Source: Rhodococcus sp. KRD197 | GTDB lineage: Bacteria; Actinomycetota; Actinomycetes; Mycobacteriales; Mycobacteriaceae | Length of the DNA: 64,000 nt | NCBI RefSeq assembly: GCF_017168235.1 | Contig: NZ_JABFAO010000006.1 | Coordinates: 1 to 64,000, forward strand | Reading direction: 5' to 3' | Shown here: positions 52,344-60,617 of the stretch, piece after piece | How the letters are laid out: each line of letters starts with the position of its first letter | How positions within the stretch are numbered: the stretch's first letter is position 1 | Program-made: the position numbers and the translations under genes | Notes under the pieces: generated by a model | Told to the model about the DNA's origin: nothing | The model's database searches: none | The model's input: the letters and a program-made list of their open reading frames with translations, nothing else

Positions 52344-53210
52344 GTGCACGGCGACTATCCCTTCAGGGGTTCACAGGCGGTTCGGAGCGGGCAGCTGACC
52401 CGACACCAACTTGCCCACGATTTTCGTCGCATCCATCGCGACGTCTACGTGAGAAATGCGGTCGTCGTAGACGCGGTCCTCAGGGCGCACGCTGCACATG
52501 TTTTCGCCGGTAGCGCGGTAGTTTCGTGCGGAATGTCGGCTGCTGCGTTGCACGGTTCCAAGTGGATCGCCCCGGATGCACCGGCAGAGTTGATTTGGCC
52601 GGAACGCAGACGTCAGCTCAGCGGGCTTCGAATCAGGTATGACAGGGTCGGCGCGTCCGAGATCGAGCGAATCGGGGGACTCTCTGTCACCAGTGTGCCG
52701 CGGACGATGTTCGATCTCGCCCGCCAGCTTCCGCGTAGCCGCGCGATCGAGGTGCTCGACGCTTTGGCGAACGCAACGGGAGTCCAGGTCGAATCCGCGC
52801 AGATGTTGGTCGACCGATACCCAGGGATGCGTGGGATCGTAGCGGTGCCGGGCATTCTGAGTTTGGTCGACGGCGGAGCGGAATCGCCGCAGGAAACGAG
52901 AACTCGACTACTGCTCATCGATGCAGGGCTTCCGCGACCGTCAACGCAGATCCGAGTGTCGGACGAAAGCGGACGAGTCTTCGCGCGGTGTGATTTGGGT
53001 TGGCCGCAATGGAAAGTCGTCGTCGAGTACGACGGCATTCAACATTGGACGTCCGAAAAGCAGCGGACCTGGGACATTGAGCGCTACGACAGGCTCGAGC
53101 GGGCAGGCTGGCTGGTGATTCGGGTCAACTCCGAGCAGCTCCGGATGCGTCCGCACGAGATTGTCGCCCGGGTACTGGCGAAGTTGCGCTCCGCGGGCGC
53201 ACCGGTCTGA
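52344..53210 (+). CDS. DUF559 domain-containing protein, copy 3 (palindrome-bracketed)
   Basis: A 288-residue protein distantly related to the two AbiEi/DUF559-like genes near pgi. An N-terminal winged-helix-like part (RSGQLTRHQLAHDFRRIHRD, VYVRNAVVVD) is followed by VSCGMSAAALHGSKWI and TSVPRTMFDLARQLP. The C-terminal DUF559 domain has VFARCDLGWPQWKVVVEYDG, IQHWTSEKQRTWDIERYDRL and AGWLVIRVNSEQL. The acids of DLGW and EYDG are the expected Vsr-like active site. Start is GTG with weak ribosome site. The palindrome downstream begins directly after the stop codon. It interrupts the conserved purH-moxR order. Confidence 0.82.
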   Translation: MHGDYPFRGSQAVRSGQLTRHQLAHDFRRIHRDVYVRNAVVVDAVLRAHAAHVFAGSAVVSCGMSAAALHGSKWIAPDAPAELIWPERRRQLSGLRIRYDRVGASEIERIGGLSVTSVPRTMFDLARQLPRSRAIEVLDALANATGVQVESAQMLVDRYPGMRGIVAVPGILSLVDGGAESPQETRTRLLLIDAGLPRPSTQIRVSDESGRVFARCDLGWPQWKVVVEYDGIQHWTSEKQRTWDIERYDRLERAGWLVIRVNSEQLRMRPHEIVARVLAKLRSAGAPV

Positions 53211-53267
53211 CGAGTTCGCACTTGTGCAGACCTGTGCCGCACAGATGTCTGCACAAGTGCGAACTCG
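53211..53267 (+). terminator. Perfect 21-bp palindrome, right flank of DUF559 copy 3
   Basis: Arms 53211-53231 and 53247-53267 pair without mismatch over 21 bp. The 15-nt loop itself can fold (CTGTG-CCG-CACAG). It begins at the base after the TGA stop codon. The inner arm TTCGCACTTGTGC / GCACAAGTGCGAA is shared with the hairpin at 52210-52256 on the other side of the gene. Confidence 0.9.
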
Positions 53268-53308
53268 CCAGGGGTGCACAAATGTGCGAACGCTCGTAGC
53301 TTGGGTAG

Positions 53309-54694
53309 GTGACCTCTACTCAACCTGGCATCACCACAGTCGGCGAGTTGCGCGCGTCCGGACACGTGCAGCGTTCCGTCAAGGACGAACTCCGGGAAAA
53401 TCTGCTCGACGCTCTACGCGAGGGCAGGAGTGCGTGGCCGGGGATCCTCGGCTTCGACAAGACTGTTCTCCCACAATTCGAACGCGCGATTCTCGCTGGT
53501 CACGACGTTGTTCTGCTCGGCGAACGCGGCCAGGGCAAGACGCGATTGCTGCGCACACTGAACCTGCTGCTCGACGAGTGGTCTCCGGTCATCGCCGGTT
53601 CCGAGCTCGGCGAGCACCCATACGAACCCATCATCCCGGCGAGCATCCGCAAGGCCGAGGAACTGAAAGACGACCTGCCGATCACCTGGCGTCACCGCAG
53701 CGAGCGGTACGCGGAGAAGTTGGCGACACCGGATACGTCGGTGGCGGACCTCGTCGGCGATGTCGATCCCGTCAAGGTCGCCGAGGGACGCAGTCTGGGC
53801 GACCCGGAGACCATTCACTTCGGGCTCGTGCCCCGCAGTCACCGCGGTATCGTCGCGATCAACGAGCTGCCCGACCTGGCCGAGCGCATCCAGGTGTCGC
53901 TGCTCAACGTCATGGAGGAGCGGGACATTCAGGTTCGCGGCTACACGCTGCGCCTGCCACTCGATGTCGTCCTCGTCGCCAGCGCGAATCCCGAGGACTA
54001 CACCAACCGTGGTCGCATCATCACTCCGCTCAAGGACCGCTTCGGTGCTGAGATCCGCACGCACTACCCGCATGTGCTCGACGACGAGATCTCGGTCATC
54101 GAGCAGGAAGCGAACCTGCAGGCAAACGTGCCGTCGTACCTGCTCGAGGTTCTGGCGCGGTTCACACGGTTGCTTCGGGATTCGCCGTCGGTGGATCAGC
54201 GTTCGGGTGTGTCCGCTCGCTTCGCGATCGCCGCTGCCGAGACGATCGCCGCTGCGGCGACCCATCGCGCCGCGGTTCTCGGTGAGGGGGATGCGGTAGC
54301 TCGGCCCGTGGATCTGGGCACCATCATCGAGGTCCTGCGCGGCAAGGTGGAGTTCGAGTCCGGCGAGGAAGACCGCGAGGTGGAGGTTCTCGAACACCTG
54401 TTGCGCCGCGCGACCGCCGACACCGTGCGCGAGCGACTCGGAGGCATCGATCTGGCCCCGCTGGTGACGGCGGTCGAGGAGGGCAAGCCCGTGGTGACGG
54501 GTGACCGCGTCACTGCGAAGGCGTTGCTCGACGAGCTCCCCGACCTGGAGGTCCTCGGTGAGATCGCCTCACGTCTGGATGCGTCCTCCGACGGTGAGCG
54601 GGCGTCGGCGATCGAACTTGCGTTGGAGGGGCTGTACCTGGCCCGTCGGATAGCCAAGGACCCCGATGACGACGGTCAGACGGTGTACAGCTGA
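53309..54694 (+). CDS. MoxR-like AAA ATPase (magnesium-chelatase subunit type)
   Basis: A 461-residue AAA+ protein, counterpart of Rv0958. Walker A GERGQGKTRLLRTL, Walker B region GIVAINELPDLAERIQVSLL (NELPD instead of DExN), sensor VLVASANPEDYTNRGRIITP, and arginine finger in LKDRFGAEIRTHYP. The C-terminal third is a helical lid plus acidic tail. Such ATPases with a VWA partner act as chaperones for metal insertion or protein maturation. GTG at 53309 begins about 41 bp after the palindrome. The stop shares 1 nt with the VWA start (TGATG). Confidence 0.92.
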   Translation: MTSTQPGITTVGELRASGHVQRSVKDELRENLLDALREGRSAWPGILGFDKTVLPQFERAILAGHDVVLLGERGQGKTRLLRTLNLLLDEWSPVIAGSELGEHPYEPIIPASIRKAEELKDDLPITWRHRSERYAEKLATPDTSVADLVGDVDPVKVAEGRSLGDPETIHFGLVPRSHRGIVAINELPDLAERIQVSLLNVMEERDIQVRGYTLRLPLDVVLVASANPEDYTNRGRIITPLKDRFGAEIRTHYPHVLDDEISVIEQEANLQANVPSYLLEVLARFTRLLRDSPSVDQRSGVSARFAIAAAETIAAAATHRAAVLGEGDAVARPVDLGTIIEVLRGKVEFESGEEDREVEVLEHLLRRATADTVRERLGGIDLAPLVTAVEEGKPVVTGDRVTAKALLDELPDLEVLGEIASRLDASSDGERASAIELALEGLYLARRIAKDPDDDGQTVYS

Positions 54695-56640
54695 TGTCGG
54701 CCAGCAGATACGGGCGTTATCACGGTGGGCCTGATCCGCTGGCTCCACCGATCGATTTGCGGGAAGCGCTCGAATCCATCGGCAACGACGTGCTCGAGGG
54801 GGCGTCGCCGCGTCGTGCGATGCAGGAGATGCTTCGGCGCGGCACCCGAAACATGAGGGGGCTCGACGATCTGGCGGCCCAGGCTGCCAGGCGTCGCCGA
54901 GAGCTGTTGAAGAAGAACAACCTCGACGGCACGCTGCAGGAAGTGCGTGAGCTTCTCGACAAGGCAGTGCTCTCCGAACGCAAGGCGCTCGCCAGAGCCC
55001 TCGACGACGACGCGCGGTTCCAGGAGATGCAGATCGGTGACCTGTCGCCGTCGACTGCTCAGGCCGTCCAGGAGCTTGCGGACTACGACTGGCGGTCCTC
55101 GGAAGGGCGCGAGAACTACGAGAAGATCAAGGATCTGCTCGGACGCGAGATGCTCGATCAGCGGTTCGCGGGGATGAAGAAGGCGCTCGAAGGGGCGACG
55201 GATGAGGATCGTCAGGCCATCAGCGAGATGCTGAAAGACCTCAACGAGCTTCTTGCCAAGCACAATCGGGGCGAGGACTCCGAGGATGACTTCGCGGAGT
55301 TCATGCGCAAGCACGGGCAACATTTCCCGGAGAATCCACAGAATGTGGACGAGCTGCTCGACTCCCTGGCCGAGCGTGCGGCGGCGGCGCAACGGCTCCG
55401 CAACAGTCTGAGCCCGGAGCAACGCGCCGAGCTCGACGCGTTGGCGCAACAGGCTTTCGGCGACTCGAACCTTCTGCAGCAGCTCGATCAACTCGACCAG
55501 AACCTGCAGCAGGCCAGGCCCGGTGAGGATTGGGACGGTTCGCAGAACTTCCGCGGTGAGAACGGCATGGGGCTCGGCGACGGAACCGGTGCGCTGCAGG
55601 ACATCGCCGACTTGGAGAACCTGGGCAATCAGCTTTCGCAGCAGTACAACGGGGCTGCGCTCGACGATATCGACGCCGACGCATTACTGAAGCAGCTCGG
55701 CCCGGAAGCCGCGGCAGATGCGCGGATGCTCGCGGAACTCGAAAAAGCGCTGCAGGAGCAAGGTTTCATGGACCGCGGCGCCGACGGGCAGTGGCGGTTG
55801 TCACCGAAGGCGATGCGACAACTCGGCCAGTCCGCGTTGAAGGACGTTGCCGGCAAGCTTTCCCGACGCGGCGGCGAGCGTGATACGCGCAAGGCCGGTG
55901 CGATGGGGGAGCCGACGGGGGCCTCGCGTGCCTGGGAGTTCGGCGATACCGAACCGTGGGATGTCACTCGTACCGTCAACAATGCGGTACTTCGTACGGC
56001 CGCCGCGGGTGAGACGTTTCCCGTCCAGTTGCAGGTGACCGATGTCGAGATCAGTGAGACCGAAACTCGCACTCAGGCGGCGGTGGCGTTGCTGGTCGAC
56101 ACGTCGTTCTCGATGGTGATGGACGGGCGCTGGGTGCCGATGAAGCGGACGGCGCTTGCGCTGAACCACTTGGTGAGCACCAGGTTTCGGGGCGACGACC
56201 TGCAGTTGATCGGCTTCGGCCGTCACGCCCGGAAGCTGACGGCCTCGGAGCTGGCGGGTCTCGATGGCGCGTACGACCAGGGCACCAATCTGCATCACGC
56301 ATTGCTGTTGGCTGCGCGGCATCTGCGGCGGCATCCGAATTCGCAGCCGGTGGTGCTGATCGTCACCGACGGGGAGCCGACGGCGCATCTGGAACCGAAT
56401 GGGCAAGCCTACTTCGACTATCCGCCGTCGGCGCGCACGCTCGGACTGACGGTCCGTGAGTTGGACACCATCGCCAAGCTCGGCGCGCAGGTGACCATTT
56501 TCAGGCTGGGCGACGATCCGGGTCTCGCCCGTGTGGTCGACCGAATGGCCGAGCGTGTCGGGGGACGTGTCATTGCGCCGGATCTCGACGGGCTCGGGGC
56601 CGCCGTGGTGAGCGACTACTTGAAGCGCCGCAAAAGCTAG
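54694..56640 (+). CDS. VWA domain protein partner of the MoxR ATPase
   Basis: A 648-residue protein, counterpart of Rv0959. The first ~430 residues are largely alpha-helical and charged, with long Glu/Gln/Leu heptad-like stretches (NLLQQLDQLDQNLQQA). The C-terminal ~200 residues form a von Willebrand A domain with complete MIDAS: ALLVDTSFSMVMDGRW (DxSxS), FGRHARKLT, a T in DQGTNLHHALLLA and VVLIVTDGEPTAH. It is coupled to the ATPase gene by a TGATG junction and presumably forms a chaperone complex with it. It is convergent with the DUF1707 gene, overlapping by 4 bp. Confidence 0.93.
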   Translation: MSASRYGRYHGGPDPLAPPIDLREALESIGNDVLEGASPRRAMQEMLRRGTRNMRGLDDLAAQAARRRRELLKKNNLDGTLQEVRELLDKAVLSERKALARALDDDARFQEMQIGDLSPSTAQAVQELADYDWRSSEGRENYEKIKDLLGREMLDQRFAGMKKALEGATDEDRQAISEMLKDLNELLAKHNRGEDSEDDFAEFMRKHGQHFPENPQNVDELLDSLAERAAAAQRLRNSLSPEQRAELDALAQQAFGDSNLLQQLDQLDQNLQQARPGEDWDGSQNFRGENGMGLGDGTGALQDIADLENLGNQLSQQYNGAALDDIDADALLKQLGPEAAADARMLAELEKALQEQGFMDRGADGQWRLSPKAMRQLGQSALKDVAGKLSRRGGERDTRKAGAMGEPTGASRAWEFGDTEPWDVTRTVNNAVLRTAAAGETFPVQLQVTDVEISETETRTQAAVALLVDTSFSMVMDGRWVPMKRTALALNHLVSTRFRGDDLQLIGFGRHARKLTASELAGLDGAYDQGTNLHHALLLAARHLRRHPNSQPVVLIVTDGEPTAHLEPNGQAYFDYPPSARTLGLTVRELDTIAKLGAQVTIFRLGDDPGLARVVDRMAERVGGRVIAPDLDGLGAAVVSDYLKRRKS

Positions 56641-57206
56641 GGTTTGGCTTTGATTCCGACGCCGCCCCAGAATGCGAAGCCGGTGATGATGACGTGTGGA
56701 GCGTGCGGGGCGCCCGTCTGGCTGAGGTGGTCGAATCCGCCCATGATTCCCATGCCGCGGACTTCGACGCCGATGTTCGGTGGGACGATGATGTCGATTC
56801 CGCCCATGATGGCGACGCAATTGATCGTTACCTCGCGGGCCGAGAAGCGTGCTCGACGTAGATCGAGTTCGCCGCCGCCCCAGAATGCGAACGCGTCGAT
56901 CCTCGGTGCGACGGTCCACTCGCCCTTGCGCTCGAAACCGCTCATGATCGCGATGGCTCGGTCCGTACCGGGTCCGCTGGCCGTGTACTGGGACGTTTCG
57001 GGCGGAGTCAATGCAAGATCCGCGGTCAGTACATCGAGCTCGCCGTAGGTCTTCGCGCGGTACGCCGCCGCGGTGCGTTCGTCGTATTCGGTGATGGTGA
57101 GCTGGCCATCGGCCAGGGCGTTGTCGAGCAACTTCGCGACGAGGTTGCGGTCTGCGTCGGCGGCTCGAACACTGGCGCGTTGCGGTTCGGGTAGCTGTTC
57201 GCTCAC
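56637..57206 (-). CDS. DUF1707 domain protein with C-terminal LiaF-like domain
   Basis: A 189-residue protein. The N-terminal DUF1707 domain (about 8-65) reads ASVRAADADRNLVAKLLDNA, DGQLTITEYDERTAAAYRAK, TYGELDVLTADL. The C-terminal ~110 residues contain short glycine-led repeats (FAFWGGGELDLRRARFSARE, MGGIDIIVPPNIGVEVRGMG, FAFWGG) typical of the LiaF/DUF2154-like right-handed beta helix. There is no TM. It may sense envelope stress by analogy with LiaF; unproven here. Confidence 0.9.
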   Translation of the reverse strand: MSEQLPEPQRASVRAADADRNLVAKLLDNALADGQLTITEYDERTAAAYRAKTYGELDVLTADLALTPPETSQYTASGPGTDRAIAIMSGFERKGEWTVAPRIDAFAFWGGGELDLRRARFSAREVTINCVAIMGGIDIIVPPNIGVEVRGMGIMGGFDHLSQTGAPHAPHVIITGFAFWGGVGIKAKP

Positions 57207-57219
57207 CCCAGTAAGGCTA

Positions 57220-57693
57220 CTAGGGATTACCCCACGCTGCGTTGACGATCGTGCGATCTCCGAGCGGCGATTTCAGTGTCATCTGCATCGTTCCGTAGAC
57301 AGCCACCATGATGCAGGCCTTGTCGGCGGCCTCGGGAAGGGTGCCGGTGTGCAGCGCGATGATCACCTCGGAGTCGGTCTCGGTGACGTGGGCCTCGGCG
57401 CCATAGCACTCGGGCGTGCCGGTGACGAAGTGGATGGCGATGGTGTTGGGGGAGATGTGGCTCCAGGATTCGAACGGTGTCGGCATGGCGCGTACCAGGT
57501 CGGAGGTCGAGACGAACATCGTGCCGACGTCGCCGACCGGTACTTCGACTGGGGCGGGGGGTGCGCTGGAGGTCTGCACTGTGTCGACATCGGAGTTCGC
57601 GGTGTCGGTGCTCTCGCCGCCGTCCTCGGCCGTCCCGCTGGTGCAGCCGACGAGCAGGACGCAGAGCATCAGTCCCGCAGCGAAAAACCTCAT
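57220..57693 (-). CDS. Hypothetical lipoprotein
   Basis: A 157-residue protein with a lipoprotein signal (MRFFAAGLMLCVLLVGC, lipobox LVGC, Cys17). A Ser/Thr/Asp/Ala/Pro-rich linker (about 18-50) leads to a ~105-residue domain starting VGDVGTMFVSTSDLVRAMPT and ending TIVNAAWGNP. Two later cysteines (in TPECYG and DKACIM) may form a disulfide. No family is recognised; it resembles small periplasmic sensor lipoproteins of the LpqH/Lpp kind in length. Start ATG at 57693 fits the signal. Confidence 0.75.
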   Translation of the reverse strand: MRFFAAGLMLCVLLVGCTSGTAEDGGESTDTANSDVDTVQTSSAPPAPVEVPVGDVGTMFVSTSDLVRAMPTPFESWSHISPNTIAIHFVTGTPECYGAEAHVTETDSEVIIALHTGTLPEAADKACIMVAVYGTMQMTLKSPLGDRTIVNAAWGNP

Positions 57694-57967
57694 TGCTCCA
57701 AAGTAGCGCCAAGAGCTGAGGAGAACCTTTGGGTCGGCGTTGAGGAGGTCGCTCCGGCGACTCGCGGTCGAGACAGTGCAGCTCGAGGCATCGTCGGGGC
57801 CTCGTCGTAGCGAGAAGAAGGTGCGCAATGGATGCGTCAACCGTCGGACATCGTTTGGACTCGAGTTGCGACTGAACTGTGGTCTGCGGCCGATCGAGGC
57901 CGTCCTCGAGAATCGACAGGAGCGCGATGATTCATCTCGGTTGGTCCCTCAGTTCCGGCGGAACGCG

Positions 57968-59272
57968 ATGACCGCGGCACCCTTCAGGTTGGGATGGTTC
58001 GGAAACCTGACTGCACCGAACTGGCGCAGCGGGTGGTCCGAGGACGCCACGACGTGGACGGACGCACGGTTCTACGTCGATATGGTCCGCGCGATGGAGC
58101 GCGCCGGGTTCGACTTCATGATGCTCGAAGATTCCCTGATGGTGCCCGACATCTATGCGGGAACCGCCGAACTCGAGCTCAAACATGCCGTGTACGCGCC
58201 CAAGCTGGATCCGGTGCCGGTGGTCTCCATGCTTGCCTACGCTACCGAGCACATCGGAATAGTCGCGACCGCGTCGACGACGTTCTATCCGCCGTACTTG
58301 CTGGCCCGCGCCTTCGCGACCCTAGACCATGTGACGCGCGGTCGCGTGGGCTGGAACGTGGTCACCTCGAGTGAGGATCGTGCGGCTCAGAATTTCGGGA
58401 TGGACGAGATTCCGGAGCACGATCGCCGGTACGACGTTGCCGCAGAGTTTCTCGAGGTGACTACCAAGCTTTGGGAGTCGTGGACCGAAAAAGCAATAGT
58501 GGCGGACCCGGTGAGCGGTTACTACGCCGACCATACTCAGGTGAATCCCATTCATCACCGCGGTGAGTTCTTCGATGTTCGTGGACCGCTCAACACTCCG
58601 CGCGGCCCCCAAGGTAAGCCGGTCATCTGTCAGGCGGGGTCCTCCCCGAAAGGACGAGATTTCGCCGCACGCAATGCCGACATGCTGCTGACGATTCCGA
58701 ACGGGCTCGAGGAGATGAAGAACTACCGAGACGATATTCGTGAGCGCGCTGCAGAGGCTGGCCGTGATCCGGACGAGGTGAAGGTGTTCTTCGTGGTGGC
58801 ACCGATAGTTGGGCGGACCGATGCCGAGGCGCAGGCCAAGTACGAAGAGTTCCTGGCGGATGGACAGCACAACTTCGAGTTTCAGATGTGCAATTTCGCG
58901 GCAACCATGGAAATAGACTTCTCGGTACTGGACCCCGATCTACCGATTCCCGAGGACGTCACCACGAACGGGCATCAGGGGCAGTTCGCGATCTGGAAAA
59001 AGGTGTTCGGTGATCGATCGATTCGAGACGCAGCCTCCGCGATGCGTATCGCGAGTCTGGAACTGATCGGCAGTCCTACGACGATTGCGGACAAGATGGA
59101 CGAGGCCATGGAGTACGTCGGTGGCGACGGCTTCATGTTTCTCTCTCAGCCCCCCAGCAGGTCTTACATCTCGGATATCACCGAAGGTCTTTGTCCGGAG
59201 CTTCGTCGCCGCGGCCTGATTCGAACAGGATTCGGACACAGGACCTTTCGTGACAACCTGCGCTCCTTCTAA
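57968..59272 (+). CDS. LLM-class flavin monooxygenase (NtaA/SnaA/DszA family), copy 1
   Basis: A 434-residue FMN-dependent TIM-barrel monooxygenase. Start MTAAPFRLGWFGNLTAPNWR; YVDMVRAMERAGFDFMMLED, STTFYPPYLLARAFATLDH and VTRGRVGWNVVTSSEDRAAQ are the family's FMN and substrate regions. PVSGYYADHTQVNPIHHRGE and RGPLNTPRGPQGKPVICQAG follow. Members oxidise nitrilotriacetate, dibenzothiophene sulfone and related compounds using reduced flavin from a separate reductase. The start is set by the conserved N-terminus; upstream in-frame residues are low quality. It overlaps the MFS gene by 23 bp. Confidence 0.93.
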   Translation: MTAAPFRLGWFGNLTAPNWRSGWSEDATTWTDARFYVDMVRAMERAGFDFMMLEDSLMVPDIYAGTAELELKHAVYAPKLDPVPVVSMLAYATEHIGIVATASTTFYPPYLLARAFATLDHVTRGRVGWNVVTSSEDRAAQNFGMDEIPEHDRRYDVAAEFLEVTTKLWESWTEKAIVADPVSGYYADHTQVNPIHHRGEFFDVRGPLNTPRGPQGKPVICQAGSSPKGRDFAARNADMLLTIPNGLEEMKNYRDDIRERAAEAGRDPDEVKVFFVVAPIVGRTDAEAQAKYEEFLADGQHNFEFQMCNFAATMEIDFSVLDPDLPIPEDVTTNGHQGQFAIWKKVFGDRSIRDAASAMRIASLELIGSPTTIADKMDEAMEYVGGDGFMFLSQPPSRSYISDITEGLCPELRRRGLIRTGFGHRTFRDNLRSF

Positions 59273-60539
59273 GGATCGACGCGTAGATTTCGCCTCACGG
59301 TTGCTCATGCCGGCCTCGGCCTTTGCGTTCTTCGTGGTCATACTCGGGTCCAACGCACCGACTCCGTTGCTTCCCGGCTATCGGGCCGAACTCGGAATGT
59401 CACCGCTGAACGTGGCCTTCGCCTTCAGCGCATACTTCGTCGGTCTCGTCGCAGTCCTGGCGTTGCTGGCCAGAACTCGACTGACACGCTTCGCCCGAAT
59501 GCTGCTTCCGTTCGCGGTCGGGCTTGGTGCCAGTGCAGATCTGATGTTCCTCGCGATCGACGACGACCCGACTCTGTTGTACGTCGGCCGGGTCGTCACC
59601 GGTGCGGCCGTCGCTCTCGCGACCGGACCAGCCGCTGCGTTGATGCTGGTAGGAGGTGGTGAGCGGGGCCGCGCCATGATCGCCTCGGTGTCGATTCTGG
59701 GTGGGTGCCTCGGATTGATTCTCTCGGTTTGCGTCGTCGCATGGGCACCGATGCCGGGGCGGACGATCTACTACGTGCACCTTGGCCTGTGCCTTGCTGC
59801 ATCAGCGGCGTTGATGGTGGCACTCGTGCGGCGGCGTTCTGCGCTTCGGCTTGCGCTGCGGGTTCCGCAAACGGACGTGGACTCCGGTCCGCGTCGACGT
59901 TGGTCGACCACTGTGACCGCGTATGCGGGCGGAGCCAGCGGTTGGATTGCAGGAGCACTCGCGGTAGGAACCCTTCCGGTGGCGCTCGTCGAGGCTGCTC
60001 GCGTCGAGTCGTTGTCGGTGGCAGCACTGTCCGGCATCGTCTGTTTGGTTGCCGCGGCAGTGACTCAGTTGACCTTGAACAGTCGAGGTGTCGTGGTTCC
60101 GTTGTGGATTGGACTGTCGATTCTGACGGCCGGGGCGATTGTCGTTGCCGCAGGGATTGCCTACGGCAACCTGTGGGTTGTTCTTGCTGGATGCCTGCTG
60201 TCCGGTCTGGGCCAGGCGCCATCGTTCGCGACCGGCTTGCGTGTGCTCTCACGCGGCCTCGGTGCGGTGGCACAGGGGCGGACCGCATCAGCATACTCCT
60301 GTGTGTGTTACTCCGTTGCAGGAGTTTTCGCGTTGGGAGCCGGCGCGACCGCCTCGTTCTGGGGCATTCGAAACGGCACGATCGCGATTGTGGGCTTCTA
60401 CGGCCTCTCGTGCGGAGTCCTGGCGATGCTCGCCGCGGCGGACATGCGGATCGGGCAGCGCGTTTCTGCAGTTCAAGCAAGGCTTGCTTCAGCTGCGAAC
60501 CCGCTTAATCAACCCGGTACGCCGGTGTCTCGGATGTGA
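59250..60539 (+). CDS. MFS transporter
   Basis: A 429-residue membrane protein with 12 predicted TM helices. Motif-like positions include SNAPTPLLPGYRAELGMSPL in the first loop and GRVVTGAAVALATGPAAALM after helix 3-4. Such small actinobacterial MFS proteins of the drug/H+ antiporter kind export or import small molecules. Start GTG at 59250 overlaps the monooxygenase gene by 23 bp; an ATG at 59307 would begin directly at TM1. It is probably cotranscribed with the flanking monooxygenase genes and moves their substrate or product. Confidence 0.88.
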   Translation: MTTCAPSKDRRVDFASRLLMPASAFAFFVVILGSNAPTPLLPGYRAELGMSPLNVAFAFSAYFVGLVAVLALLARTRLTRFARMLLPFAVGLGASADLMFLAIDDDPTLLYVGRVVTGAAVALATGPAAALMLVGGGERGRAMIASVSILGGCLGLILSVCVVAWAPMPGRTIYYVHLGLCLAASAALMVALVRRRSALRLALRVPQTDVDSGPRRRWSTTVTAYAGGASGWIAGALAVGTLPVALVEAARVESLSVAALSGIVCLVAAAVTQLTLNSRGVVVPLWIGLSILTAGAIVVAAGIAYGNLWVVLAGCLLSGLGQAPSFATGLRVLSRGLGAVAQGRTASAYSCVCYSVAGVFALGAGATASFWGIRNGTIAIVGFYGLSCGVLAMLAAADMRIGQRVSAVQARLASAANPLNQPGTPVSRM

Positions 60540-60617
60540 CACGCGGTACCGATTTCATTGCATTCGTACACAGGCACGGCCGGTTGGTCGGCGCTCGACA
60601 TGTTTGGAGGCTCGTTC

